64,000 nucleotides of DNA from Oscillospiraceae bacterium (GCA_902788505.1 CADAKH010000020.1:21538-85537); one strand, 5' to 3'. Numbered from the stretch's first letter, positions 17,520 to 27,157 are shown. Notes: generated from the letters alone by a model not told the origin. Program-made: numbers and translations.

Positions 17520-19346
17520 TCAGATCTCCTGAGGGAGCTCCAATGTTCTTTCTGCGTTGAGCTTTTTGCAGAGCTCAACAAACTTGTCGAGAGCAACGCC
17601 CTGAAGCTGCTTGTTGGAGCCTCTTACGTTAACGGATACTGTGTTCTCTGCAGCTTCCTTGTCGCCTACAACGAGGATATAAGGATCCTTCATCTGCTTG
17701 AACTTCTTGATCTTGTCTCTCATGTTGACGTCTGTTAAGTCGGACTCGACTCTTACGCCGGCCTTTGTGAGGGCGTCAGCAACCTTCTGCGCATAATCAT
17801 TGTGCTCAGGTCTGATCGGTACGACAGCAACCTGATAAGGATTGAGCCAGAACGGGAAAGCGCCCTTGAAGTGCTCTGTGATGATTCCGATGAAACGCTC
17901 GAAAGAACCGAAGATAGCTCTGTGGATAACGATAGGCATCTTCTGAGCGCCGTCCTTGTCAACGAATGTGAGCTCGAAGTTATGAGGGAGCTGGAAGTCG
18001 AGCTGGACTGTACCGCACTGCCACTCACGTCCAAGAGCGTCCTTGATCTGAAGGTCGATCTTCGGACCGTAGAATGCGCCGTCGCCTTCGTTGATCTCAT
18101 AGTTGCCGTCACCATACTTCTCGTCGAGGATGGCCTTGAGAGAAGCCTCAGCGGAATTCCAGGACTCGATATCGCCCATGAAGTCATCAGGTCGTGTCGA
18201 GAACTCGGCTCTGTATGTGATACCGAATGTCTTGTAGATCTCGTCTGCAATAGCGATTACGTCCTTGATCTCGTCCTTGATCTGGTCAGGTGTAACGAAT
18301 GTATGGTCGTCATCCTGACGGAACTCCTGAACTCTGAAAAGACCATTCATCTGGCCGGACTTCTCTTTACGGTGGAGAACATCGTACTCACTGTAACGGA
18401 TAGGGAGTTCCTTATATGAGTGCATTGTGCGCTTGTAGGACATCATGGCGTTAGGGCAGTTCATAGGCTTAGCTGCCATTGTATCCTCAGCATCAACGGC
18501 GTACTGCTCGGGAGCCTCTTCGCCCTGAACAGCGTCAGTAGCATTAACGCCCTTTGTGATACCGGGAACGATGAACATGTTGTTCTGATAGTGTGCCCAG
18601 TGACCTGAGATAAGCCAGAGCTTCTTATTGTTGATAAGAGGTGCGGAGATCTCTGTGTATCCGTGCTTGCCCTGGATCTCGCGGGAGTACTTCATGAGTT
18701 CCTGATAGAGGATCCATCCCCTGGGGAGCCAGTAAGCCATGCCCGGAGCTGTTTCACGGAACATAAAGAGGTCAAGAGCCGTACCGATCTTCTTGTGGTC
18801 TCTCTCCTGTGCTTCCTTGAGCCATGCAAGGTGAGCCTTGAGCTCATCCTTTGAAGGGAACGCGAAAAGATAGATTCTCTGGAGCTGGTCTCTCTTCTCG
18901 TCGCCTCTCCAGTAAGCACCGGAAACATTCTTGATCTTGAATGCAGCGCTCATAAGCTCCTGTGAATTGTCTACGTGAGGTCCGCGGCAAAGATCTACAT
19001 AATCGTCGCCTGTGTAATATATGGATATTGTCTCGTCTGCAGGCAGATCGACAATAAGCTCATGCTTAAACTTCTGATCCTTGAAGAGTTCCAAAGCCTC
19101 ATCACGGGAGATGACCTTGCGTGTCCAGTCTTCCCTTCTCTTGATGATCTCATGCATCTTGTCTTCGATTGTCTGGAAATCTTCCTCTGTGACTGTTCTC
19201 GGAAGGACGAAATCGTAATAGCAGCCGTCCTCGATCTCAGGTCCGATCGCGTACTGTACCTCTTTGCCGTATAACTCGATTACAGCCTTTGCAAGGATGT
19301 GTGCAAGAGAGTGACGGTACACCTTCAATACTTCTTCTTTTTCCAT
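17520..19346 (-). CDS. thrS: Threonyl-tRNA synthetase lacking the N-terminal TGS domain
   Basis: A 608-residue class II synthetase. The ATG at 19346 is preceded by AGGAGG at 8-nt spacing. The protein begins directly with the editing domain (YRHSLAHILAKAVIELYG, the HxxxH site). Catalytic core motifs follow: AAKPMNCPNAMMSYKR, HRKEKSGQMNGLFRVQEFRQDDDHTF and MPIVIHRAIFGSFERFIG. The C-terminal anticodon domain is VAVVPIRPEHNDYAQKVADAL. Standard ThrRS is about 640 residues and opens with a TGS domain of about 60 residues, which is absent. No T-box is evident in the leader. Confidence 0.95.
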   Translation of the reverse strand: MEKEEVLKVYRHSLAHILAKAVIELYGKEVQYAIGPEIEDGCYYDFVLPRTVTEEDFQTIEDKMHEIIKRREDWTRKVISRDEALELFKDQKFKHELIVDLPADETISIYYTGDDYVDLCRGPHVDNSQELMSAAFKIKNVSGAYWRGDEKRDQLQRIYLFAFPSKDELKAHLAWLKEAQERDHKKIGTALDLFMFRETAPGMAYWLPRGWILYQELMKYSREIQGKHGYTEISAPLINNKKLWLISGHWAHYQNNMFIVPGITKGVNATDAVQGEEAPEQYAVDAEDTMAAKPMNCPNAMMSYKRTMHSYKELPIRYSEYDVLHRKEKSGQMNGLFRVQEFRQDDDHTFVTPDQIKDEIKDVIAIADEIYKTFGITYRAEFSTRPDDFMGDIESWNSAEASLKAILDEKYGDGNYEINEGDGAFYGPKIDLQIKDALGREWQCGTVQLDFQLPHNFELTFVDKDGAQKMPIVIHRAIFGSFERFIGIITEHFKGAFPFWLNPYQVAVVPIRPEHNDYAQKVADALTKAGVRVESDLTDVNMRDKIKKFKQMKDPYILVVGDKEAAENTVSVNVRGSNKQLQGVALDKFVELCKKLNAERTLELPQEI

Positions 19347-19517
19347 TGTTAATTCCTCCTCTAGAGTTTTATGCACAGAACCGCTGTGCAGATAGTAGAA
19401 GATTGTACCACATATAAAATAAAAATGTTGATTTTAAGGGCTTTTCCGATAATTCCCTAATAAAAATGCCCGAAAACACGGCACAAAGCCCTTCAAAAGA
19501 ACGTTTGTTCTCAAATG

Positions 19518-19547
19518 AAAAGCCCTTCCGAAATTGGAAGGGCTTTA
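19518..19547 (-). terminator. Terminator after tRNA-Ser
   Basis: AAAGCCCTTCC and GGAAGGGCTTT form an 11-bp stem, with TTTTCATTT on the minus strand. It lies just downstream of tRNA-Ser and upstream of thrS. Confidence 0.8.
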
Positions 19548-19554
19548 AGATCTT

Positions 19555-19643
19555 TGGCGGAGCCGCAGGGATTCGAACCCTGGTGCCCGTGAAGGCAAAC
19601 GGTTTTCAAGACCGCCTCGTTATGACCACTTCGATACAGCTCC
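19555..19643 (-). tRNA. tRNA-Ser (anticodon TGA)
   Basis: Acceptor arms GGAGCTG and CGGCTCC pair, followed by G and an encoded CCA. The anticodon arm is CGGT-CTTGAAA-ACCG, giving TGA, which reads UCA. There is a long variable arm (class II, as expected for serine) and a T arm CAGGG-TTCGAAT-CCCTG. Confidence 0.96.
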
Positions 19644-19749
19644 ATACCTAAAGGCACTTAAGTATACATAATCCGAAAGACTTTTTCAAGTAGCTGCCCG
19701 AAAAGCTTTCTATATATATAAATATAGTACCTTAGAGATATACGGTATC

Positions 19750-20901
19750 TCAGTTGCAGAGATACTCGATAAGTCTGTCGAGATCCATGTTATCCTTATA
19801 GTCGATAACGATACGTCCGCGGCCTGTATTGTTATCCAGAACCTTTATCTTAACCTTGGCACCAAGCTGCTTCTTGAGTCTAGTCTCCACTTCCTTGGTG
19901 CTTAATGTTAGTCTGATATCAGGAAGGATCGTTTCCTTTTTCTGTGAAGGATTGGTCTGGGCCTCAATATACTTCTTAATGAAAGCCTCAGCCTGTCTTA
20001 CGTTCATGTCACGTGTCATGATGATGTCAGCAACCTTGCGCTGGTCTTCCTTATCCTTGAGACCGAGTATAGCCTTTGCATGTCCTTCGGACAGGTCTCC
20101 TCTGCTGACAAAATCCTGAAGTGATTCATCGAGATTCAGGATACGGATCGTATTTGCGATCGTTGCTCTTGGCTTACCGAGTTTCTTTGCAAGCTGCTCC
20201 TGTGTAAGCTTGTGTGTCTTAAGAAGATTCTGCATCGCAGCAGCCTCTTCAATAGGATTGAGATCTTCTCTCTGGATATTCTCAATCAGGGCCTGAGCCA
20301 TCGTCTCCTTGTCTGACAGATCTCTTACAATAGCAGGGATCACTGAAAGGCCGGCAATTCTTGCAGCTCTCCAACGGCGCTCGCCTGCAACGATCCTGTA
20401 TCCGTCGCCCTTGCGCTGTACGATGATAGGCTGGATAACACCATTCTCTTCGATAGAGGAAGCAAGCTCATTAAGAGCCTCATCGTTGAAGTTCTTTCTG
20501 GGCTGACCGTTGTTAGGGGAGATGTCATTGATCTTGAGATCTACAACAGAATCTCTCTTATTCTCCGGAATACCGTCAGATGAAAGGAGCGCACCAAGGC
20601 CTCTTCCCATTGCCTTGCTCTCTGATACTGTCTTAACAGCGGTCTTCTTAACCGGAGCAGCCTTGGTCGCAGGAGTCTTAACAGCAACCGTCTTCTTAGC
20701 CGGAACGGCTTTCTTGACAGGAGCTTTTGCAGCAGGTTTCTTCGCTGAGACTTTCTTCGCAGGCGCTGCTTTTTTAGCCGGATCTTTCTTAGCTGTTGCT
20801 GCAGTCTTTTTTGATGCCGCCTTCTTAGCGGCAGGCTTAGCCGCTATAACTTTTTTCTTAGGTGCTGATTTAGGTCCTTTTCCCAATCCCTTTGTAGCCA
20901 T
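19750..20901 (-). CDS. parB: Chromosome partitioning protein ParB with a basic N-terminal tail
   Basis: A 383-residue protein. Residues 1 to about 96 are almost only Lys, Ala, Pro, Val and Thr (repeats such as AKKAAPAKKVSAKKPAAK), like a histone H1 tail. Canonical ParB begins at about 97 with MGRGLGALLSS, followed by LKINDISPNNGQPRKNF, the CTP-binding/ParB box IVAGERRWRAARIAGL, ENIQREDLNPIEEA and the helix-turn-helix TQEQLAKKLGKPRATIANTIRIL. It binds the nearby parS sites and loads condensin at the origin. It lies 12 nt after parA. Confidence 0.95.
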   Translation of the reverse strand: MATKGLGKGPKSAPKKKVIAAKPAAKKAASKKTAATAKKDPAKKAAPAKKVSAKKPAAKAPVKKAVPAKKTVAVKTPATKAAPVKKTAVKTVSESKAMGRGLGALLSSDGIPENKRDSVVDLKINDISPNNGQPRKNFNDEALNELASSIEENGVIQPIIVQRKGDGYRIVAGERRWRAARIAGLSVIPAIVRDLSDKETMAQALIENIQREDLNPIEEAAAMQNLLKTHKLTQEQLAKKLGKPRATIANTIRILNLDESLQDFVSRGDLSEGHAKAILGLKDKEDQRKVADIIMTRDMNVRQAEAFIKKYIEAQTNPSQKKETILPDIRLTLSTKEVETRLKKQLGAKVKIKVLDNNTGRGRIVIDYKDNMDLDRLIEYLCN

Positions 20902-20913
20902 ATTCGTTCTCCT

Positions 20914-21675
20914 TTATGATCTCTTGATTACTTCTTTTGCCAATGCTTCATATGCTTTGGCGCCCTTAGAGTTCTTGTCGTAGTCGCAGATGGCAAGACC
21001 GTGGCTCGGCGCCTCTGCAAGTCTTACATTACGCGGGATAACAGTCTTGAAGACTTTGCCGCCGAAATACTTATCTGTCTCTTCCTTAACCTGTCTTGAG
21101 AGCTGAGTTCTCAGATTGAACATAGTAAGGACCACGCCCAGGATCTCAAGCTCAGGATTGAGCTTCTTTTTAACAATGTTAATTGTATCCATAAGCTGAG
21201 AGAGTCCTTCAAGTGCATAATACTCGCCCTGGATAGGAATGATCAGACGGTCTGATGCAGTAAGCGCATTGATCGTGAGAAGCCCGAGCGAAGGAGGGCA
21301 GTCCAGGATAATGTAATCGTAATTTCCGTCTATGGAAGCGATAGCATTCTTCAGTATCTGTTCTCTTGATATTACAGTAACAAGTTCAACCTCTGCTCCT
21401 GCAAGATTTATGTTTGTAGGGCAGATGTCAACATTCTCCGCATTTGTTTCATAAATAACGTCTGCTATCGGTGCATCATTGATAAGTACATCATAGACCG
21501 TCTGCTCGAGTTCACGCTTATCGATGCCAAGGCCGCTTGTGGCGTTTGCCTGAGGGTCAATATCTATAAGGAGGACCTTCTTCTTTTTCTTGCCCAGAAA
21601 AGCTGCAAGATTTACGGCTGTTGTCGTCTTTCCGACGCCGCCTTTTTGGTTAACCAAAGCAATTACAGTTGCCAT
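20914..21675 (-). CDS. parA: Chromosome partitioning ATPase ParA/Soj
   Basis: A 253-residue deviant Walker A ATPase. I chose the ATG at 21675, with AAAGGAG 9 nt upstream, where the protein begins directly with IALVNQKGGVGKTTTAVNLA. LLIDIDPQANATSGLG, YIILDCPPSLGLLTINAL and the C-terminal VIPRNVRLAEAPSHG are typical of Soj. It acts with ParB on origin segregation and DnaA control. Confidence 0.96.
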   Translation of the reverse strand: MATVIALVNQKGGVGKTTTAVNLAAFLGKKKKKVLLIDIDPQANATSGLGIDKRELEQTVYDVLINDAPIADVIYETNAENVDICPTNINLAGAEVELVTVISREQILKNAIASIDGNYDYIILDCPPSLGLLTINALTASDRLIIPIQGEYYALEGLSQLMDTINIVKKKLNPELEILGVVLTMFNLRTQLSRQVKEETDKYFGGKVFKTVIPRNVRLAEAPSHGLAICDYDKNSKGAKAYEALAKEVIKRS

Positions 21676-21855
21676 ATTTGACTCCTTTATAATATTCCTA
21701 TCTTGATATGATAATTCTATCATTTGATAACTGATTTATATATGTCAACTTTGATACAAATTTAGGCAGTTTGTTTTTGATTGTTTGACATATTTATTCA
21801 TTGCAGCCCGACTATTCAAAATACAGTTTTCAATTTTGATGTAGTCAGCCGGGAT

Positions 21856-21871
21856 TGTTCCACGTGGAACA
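21856..21871. promoter_or_regulatory. parS site 1
   Basis: TGTTCCACGTGGAACA is a perfect 16-bp palindrome fitting the ParB target consensus TGTTNCACGTGNAACA. It is upstream of parA. Confidence 0.93.
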
Positions 21872-21915
21872 TTCCTGTTTTGGAGCGAACAGAAAAACTG
21901 TTCATAATTTCAAAT

Positions 21916-21931
21916 TGTTCCACGTGGAACA
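21916..21931. promoter_or_regulatory. parS site 2
   Basis: An identical TGTTCCACGTGGAACA exactly 60 bp from site 1, within a longer palindrome (AAATTGTTCC...GGAACAATTT). Confidence 0.93.
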
Positions 21932-21947
21932 ATTTGAAAATGTCCAT

Positions 21948-21978
21948 AAAACAAGGTGCCGCGTGAAGCGACACCCTG
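21948..21978 (-). terminator. Terminator of gyrB
   Basis: On the minus strand GGTGTCGC and GCGGCACC pair around a TTCAC loop, followed by TTGTTTTATGG. It is about 35 nt after the gyrB stop. Confidence 0.75.
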
Positions 21979-22011
21979 CTTTTGTTCATAAGTTATTTTT
22001 CTGAGAATTGA

Positions 22012-24150
22012 TCAGTTATCAATATTAGCAAGCTTAGCGTTGAGTTGAATGAATTCCTTACGGGGCTCAACCTGATCGCCCATGAGAAGAGTGAATGTCT
22101 CATCTGCTTCCTGAGCATCTGCAAGTGTAACTCTTAAGAGCTTACGTGTAACAGGATTCATAGTTGTATCCCAGAGCTGTTCTGAGCTCATCTCACCGAG
22201 ACCCTTGAATCGCTGAATGAGAGGATTCTCCCACTTGTGAGCTATCTTGATCTCTTCGATCTCCTTATCGTCGTAAGCATAATATGCTTCGTCACCCTTA
22301 TAGACTTTATAAAGCGGCGGGCAGGCAATATAGACATATCCGCCTTCAACAAGGGGCTTTAAGTATCTGAAGAAGAATGTGAGAAGAAGTGTTCTGATGT
22401 GAGATCCGTCGACATCGGCATCGGCCATGATAATAACCTTGTGATATCTGAGCTTTGTCTCATCGAACTCATCACCTATACCTGCACCAAGAGCCATAAC
22501 AACAGGCTGGAGCTTTTCGTTGGAATAAACCTTATCGATTCTAGCTTTCTCAACGTTGAGCATTTTACCCCAGAGAGGGAGAATAGCCTGATACTTACGC
22601 TCTCTGCCCTGCTTTGCGGATCCGCCTGCGGAGTCACCCTCTACGATGAATATCTCGCAGAATTCTGCCTCATCACTCTGGCAGTCAGCAAGCTTGCCCG
22701 GCAATGCGTTATTCTCAAATACTGTCTTTCTTCTTGTAAGTTCTCTTGCTCTCTTTGCGGCATCTCTTGCTCTTGAAGCTGAAAGACATTTATCCATGAT
22801 GAGCTTTGCAATATCAGGATGCTCTTCAAGGTAGATCTCGAGTTTTTCGTAAACGGCACTGTCTACCATAGGTCTGATTTCGGCATTACCGAGCTTACTC
22901 TTTGTCTGTCCTTCAAACTGAGGATCAGGAAGCTTAACTGAGATGATGGCAGCAAGACCTTCTCTGGTATCTTCACCCTGGAGTTTAACGTCACCATCCT
23001 TGATGAACTTATACTTCTTTGCATAGTCATTGATGGCTCTTGTCATTGCTGCACGGAAGCCTACAAGATGCGTACCGCCTTCAGGTGTTGCAATATTATT
23101 TGCGTATGTATAAACAGTCTCCTGATAGGAATCATTGTACTGGAGAGCGATCTCAACGAAGTTATCCCCCTGCTTTGTAGCAAAATAGATAGGAGGTGTA
23201 TTGATAGCTTCCTTATGTCTGTTGAGATACTCAACAAATGAGATGATACCGCCTTCATAATGGAGGTGCTTCTTAACAGGCTCTGCTCCTCTGTCATCTG
23301 TGAGATCAATAGTTACTTCCTTATTGAGAAAGGCCATCTCACGGTAACGTGTGATCATTGAATCGAAGTCGAAAACGATATCAGGGAAGATCGAATTATC
23401 AGGAATAAAGTTGGTCTTCGTACCTGTATCTTCCTTATCGCATTTACCTACGATATGGAGCGGAACAGTCGTTTTTCCCTTCTCAAATTCGATCTCATAT
23501 ATGTTGCCGTCACGGCGGACCTGAACCTTCATATGATCAGAAAGAGCGTTAACTACAGATGCACCTACGCCGTGCAGACCGCCTGAAATACTGTATGCTC
23601 CGCCGCCGAATTTACCGCCTGCATGAAGCACAGTATGAACTACTTCTACGGTAGGGATTCCGAGCTTCGGATGGTTACCTACAGGAATACCGGAACCGTT
23701 ATCCGTAACAGTAACAGAACCATCCTTTTCGAGTACTACATCGATCGTATCGCAGCGTCCTGCAAGAGCTTCATCTACAGAGTTAGCTACGATCTCATAA
23801 ATCAGATGGTGAAGACCTCTTAATGTGGTATCACCGATATACATACCGGGACGCTTTCTTACGGCCTCAAGACCTTCCAGAACCTGAATATCATCTTCGC
23901 TGTATTCGCTGCTATTGGATGTATCAAAACTGTCCTGATCGCCTTCAGCTGCCAAAACTTCAGCAATTGATTCTTCTTTAAAATCCTCTGTCAGAGCTCT
24001 GGGATTCTCGGCAAGATTCTTGAGCTCGTCATCATCGCCTTCTTCGACAGGCTGGAAGTAAAGGTCAACTGCTCCGGAAGGGCGTGACTGTGCCTCGTTG
24101 GCAGCAGAATTGTCCTCAAAATTAAAGCTTTTCTCGTCGTTCTCACTCAT
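22012..24150 (-). CDS. gyrB: DNA gyrase subunit B with an acidic N-terminal extension
   Basis: A 712-residue type II topoisomerase B subunit. The ATPase domain starts near residue 85 (IQVLEGLEAVRKRPGMYIGDT), followed by EIVANSVDEALAG, VTDNGSGIPV, GLHGVGASVVNALS, then the TOPRIM domain (IVEGDSAGGSAKQGR, MADADVDGSHIRTLLLTFFFR) and QRFKGLGEMSSEQLWDTTM. The first 80 or so residues are rich in Glu, Asp, Ser and Asn and are not part of normal GyrB; no internal Met offers a shorter start. gyrA is not adjacent. Confidence 0.96.
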   Translation of the reverse strand: MSENDEKSFNFEDNSAANEAQSRPSGAVDLYFQPVEEGDDDELKNLAENPRALTEDFKEESIAEVLAAEGDQDSFDTSNSSEYSEDDIQVLEGLEAVRKRPGMYIGDTTLRGLHHLIYEIVANSVDEALAGRCDTIDVVLEKDGSVTVTDNGSGIPVGNHPKLGIPTVEVVHTVLHAGGKFGGGAYSISGGLHGVGASVVNALSDHMKVQVRRDGNIYEIEFEKGKTTVPLHIVGKCDKEDTGTKTNFIPDNSIFPDIVFDFDSMITRYREMAFLNKEVTIDLTDDRGAEPVKKHLHYEGGIISFVEYLNRHKEAINTPPIYFATKQGDNFVEIALQYNDSYQETVYTYANNIATPEGGTHLVGFRAAMTRAINDYAKKYKFIKDGDVKLQGEDTREGLAAIISVKLPDPQFEGQTKSKLGNAEIRPMVDSAVYEKLEIYLEEHPDIAKLIMDKCLSASRARDAAKRARELTRRKTVFENNALPGKLADCQSDEAEFCEIFIVEGDSAGGSAKQGRERKYQAILPLWGKMLNVEKARIDKVYSNEKLQPVVMALGAGIGDEFDETKLRYHKVIIMADADVDGSHIRTLLLTFFFRYLKPLVEGGYVYIACPPLYKVYKGDEAYYAYDDKEIEEIKIAHKWENPLIQRFKGLGEMSSEQLWDTTMNPVTRKLLRVTLADAQEADETFTLLMGDQVEPRKEFIQLNAKLANIDN

Positions 24151-24234
24151 AAATACAAAAACTCCTATTCTTGGCAGAAATTTCCGTCAAATGTCCGGAA
24201 ATACTGCTTTTTTAACACTGTTAACCGCCGGTTT

Positions 24235-24486
24235 TCAGAAATTCTCCGTCATGTTGAGTCTGTTTAATATCAGATTTGCAGACAATGAACAAACATATGT
24301 TTTATCATCTGTGATAACCAATGACTTCGGTATATCCTCAGTAACGTATTGCAGCCTTCCCTGTTCGTCCTCACTGTTAAGGAAGTCAGACACATCCTTC
24401 TGGGAAGGGAGGACTGTCTCCAGATTAACGACTGCCGTAACCGAAGATTTAAGAACTGAAAGATCATTGCCGATATGAATGAACAC
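24235..24486 (-). CDS. remB: RemB-like DUF370 family protein
   Basis: An 83-residue protein starting at GTG 24486, with GGAGG 6 nt upstream. The sequence VFIHIGNDLSVLKSSVTAVVNLE... ending in PKSLVITDDKTYVCSLSANLILNRLN matches RemB (YaaB), a small DNA-binding regulator of matrix genes in Bacillus. Its position between recF and gyrB is the same as in Bacillus, which supports the call. The function in this organism is inferred. Confidence 0.82.
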   Translation of the reverse strand: MFIHIGNDLSVLKSSVTAVVNLETVLPSQKDVSDFLNSEDEQGRLQYVTEDIPKSLVITDDKTYVCSLSANLILNRLNMTENF

Positions 24487-24619
24487 TTTTAGCCTCCGGA
24501 TCAAACGGAAATTCTCTTCTAACCTATAAAATTATATCATAAAAGGGAAGAATAATATGTTTATTATAATATAAGAAAATGCGACATATTGCCGCTTTAT
24601 AAAGCAGATTGTCCTAAAA

Positions 24620-25867
24620 TCAGGCTTCAGTATCGATCCTGCCCTCTTCAACATGGTAAAAAACGGCTTTATTTGATCCCTGCATCACGTCTATCTCATC
24701 ACCTATCATATTCTTATCTGTGCATGTGATGAAGATCTGGGCGCCCTTCATGGCCGATACAAGACTTAATCTTCTGGTCTTATCAAGTTCAGAGAAAACA
24801 TCATCGAGTATCAGGATCGGGGTAGAGGAGACGAACATCTTAATTATCTCCAGTTCCGAGAGTTTTAAAGCCAATGCAGCCGTTCTCTGCTGTCCCTGTG
24901 ATGAGAATGTCTTCATTACCAGACCGTCAAGCTTGATCACGATATCATCCCTGTGGATACCGGTCGATGAAATATGCTTATCTATGTCGTAATTTCTGAC
25001 TGATTTCAGCTTCGCAAGAACTAAATCTGAAAGAATGCCCTTAATTCGCCCATAATCGGCTTCTGAGAGGCCTTTACCCATATAGTCGTCATATTTACTG
25101 TTTTTAGTAAGAAACGTTTCTAAGGCCCCTACAACGCCAAATATAGTACTGTACTCTATAGAAAGGTTTTCTTTTCCTCCTGAAATGCTACCGTGATGCT
25201 TTGAAGCTATGTCGGAAATGAGCTTAGCGAACTTATATCTCTTCAGGATGATCTCTGCTGAGAGTTCAGCCAGAGAGAAATCCCAGAAATTCAGCTGCTC
25301 ATCAACAAGAGCAGGCATACTGTCACTTAGCTTAATGCTCTTGAGAAGGGCATTTTTCTGTGCAAGGAGTCTGCTGTAATTGCTCAAAAGATTGAAATAT
25401 GAAGGTGATATTTTAGATATCAGCGTATTCAAGAACTTTCTTCTGAAAGCAGGTGCATTTTTGACAATATTCAAGTCTTCAGGAGCAAAGATAACAATGT
25501 TACATACACCAATATATTCTGAAATCTTATCTACGGGAGCATTATCTCTTATCAGCATTCTTCCTGGTCTGCCGTTCCTTGATAGAGAGGACCTCTCAGT
25601 ATAATAGCTTGAGGATAAACTTACATTACTTCCATCGTCATCTGTAAGATCCAAAGAAGCTTTATATTCATTCTCACCGAACTTTATAAGATCCGAATCC
25701 TTGCTGGTCCTGTGAGATGTAATGCTTGAAGCAACATATATTCCTTCAACGAGATTTGTTTTTCCCTGGGCGTTATTACCGTAAAAGATATTAACAGAAG
25801 GCCCGACGTCCAAATCGAGCCTTCCGTAATTTCTGAAGTTTTCAAGATGTATGCTTCTGATGAACAT
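24620..25867 (-). CDS. recF: DNA replication and repair protein RecF
   Basis: A 415-residue SMC-like ATPase. It has HLENFRNYGRLDLDVG, Walker A FYGNNAQGKTNLVEGIY, FAPEDLNIVKNAPAFRRKFLN, the signature SSQGQQRTAALALKLSELEI and Walker B PILILDDVFSELD. It acts in gap repair with RecO and RecR. The ATG overlaps the dnaN stop (TAATG). The S4-domain gene usually between dnaN and recF in Firmicutes is missing. Confidence 0.96.
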   Translation of the reverse strand: MFIRSIHLENFRNYGRLDLDVGPSVNIFYGNNAQGKTNLVEGIYVASSITSHRTSKDSDLIKFGENEYKASLDLTDDDGSNVSLSSSYYTERSSLSRNGRPGRMLIRDNAPVDKISEYIGVCNIVIFAPEDLNIVKNAPAFRRKFLNTLISKISPSYFNLLSNYSRLLAQKNALLKSIKLSDSMPALVDEQLNFWDFSLAELSAEIILKRYKFAKLISDIASKHHGSISGGKENLSIEYSTIFGVVGALETFLTKNSKYDDYMGKGLSEADYGRIKGILSDLVLAKLKSVRNYDIDKHISSTGIHRDDIVIKLDGLVMKTFSSQGQQRTAALALKLSELEIIKMFVSSTPILILDDVFSELDKTRRLSLVSAMKGAQIFITCTDKNMIGDEIDVMQGSNKAVFYHVEEGRIDTEA

Positions 25868-26982
25868 TATCTTCTGATAGGAAGAATGAGATAGATATAC
25901 CTATCGCCTTCAACAGGTTTAATGATGCAGGGACCCTGACCGCCGTTAACTTCAACTCTGATGATCTCATCATCGATATTCTTAAGTACATCGATTACAT
26001 ATCTTGAATTGAAATCAACATCGATAAGTTCACCTTCAAGGCTGATATCGATATTCTCCTGAAGATTACCTCTTGCAGATGTTGCCTGAACAGTAAGCTC
26101 GGAAGGATTATTTGAAAGGAATCTTACAGGACACTTACGGTCATCTGTCATGATGATGAGTGAAGCTCTGTCAACTGCATCAAGGAACTGCTTACGGTTT
26201 ATTGTAATAACAGTCTTAGGATTCTTAGTAATGATAGAATCGAAATTAATGAACTGACCTTCGATAAGACGTGAGATCATTCTCACATTGCCGATATCAA
26301 ACAAGAGATTCTGCATTGATGTATAGATATTGATCTCAGCATCCTCATCGTCACTTAATATCTTACTCATCTCAGTAAGAGCCTTACCGGGAACGATATA
26401 GTTGATCTTAGGGAAATCATTGCCCATATCTTCGCGGTTGATAGCCATTCTGAATCCGTCGATTGAAACTACAGAGAGAATTGAACCGTCAGATACGATA
26501 TTACTTCCTGTAAGAACCGGACGGGAATTATCTCTGGAAACTGCAAAGATCGTGTGATTGATCATATTCTTAAGGATCTTCTGACCCATAACGATCTTCT
26601 CTGCTTCATTCTCTTCAATCTCAGGTATCTTAGGGAAGGGCTCGGGATCAAGACCTGCAATCTTGAATTCTGCCTGGCCGCACTTGATTGTTGTCTGGAA
26701 ATTGTTATCGGAAATAATATCAACTTCAGGCTCAGGAAGCTTTCTGATAATATCACCGAAGAACTTTGAATCTATAACTACGGCACCTTTTTCTGTAACA
26801 CTTGCTTCAACATCAGCTTCGATTCCTGTCTGGAGATCGTAACCTGTGAGCTTAATCTTATCGTCATCTGATGCTTCTATAAGGATACCGTTAAGGATAT
26901 TAACTGTACTGTTAGTAGTAACAGCTCTCTGGACTATGGATACATTATTGACCAAGTCATCTCTGCTGCATGTAAATTTCAT
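25867..26982 (-). CDS. dnaN: DNA polymerase III beta clamp
   Basis: A 371-residue sliding clamp. It begins MKFTCSRDDLVNNVSIVQRAV and shows FAVSRDNSRPVLTG, VSIDGFRMAINR and the C-terminal IIKPVEGDRYIYLILPIRR, which matches the (M)PMR(L/I) end of clamps. It tethers polymerase to DNA. AAAGGCGG precedes the start. It lies 361 bp downstream of dnaA. Confidence 0.97.
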   Translation of the reverse strand: MKFTCSRDDLVNNVSIVQRAVTTNSTVNILNGILIEASDDDKIKLTGYDLQTGIEADVEASVTEKGAVVIDSKFFGDIIRKLPEPEVDIISDNNFQTTIKCGQAEFKIAGLDPEPFPKIPEIEENEAEKIVMGQKILKNMINHTIFAVSRDNSRPVLTGSNIVSDGSILSVVSIDGFRMAINREDMGNDFPKINYIVPGKALTEMSKILSDDEDAEINIYTSMQNLLFDIGNVRMISRLIEGQFINFDSIITKNPKTVITINRKQFLDAVDRASLIIMTDDRKCPVRFLSNNPSELTVQATSARGNLQENIDISLEGELIDVDFNSRYVIDVLKNIDDEIIRVEVNGGQGPCIIKPVEGDRYIYLILPIRR

Positions 26983-27157
26983 CTGAAAAGTGCCGCCTTT
27001 CCGCTAATATAAAATATTTCAAACATTATACACTTAATAATATTAAAAATGTATAGTTTAACGGTGTTACAAACTTCGATTTTAGGGACATTTTCCGAAT
27101 TTGCGACATCCGGCTCTGTAGTATTTTAAGTAAGCTCTTATTCGTTCTATTATGCTT

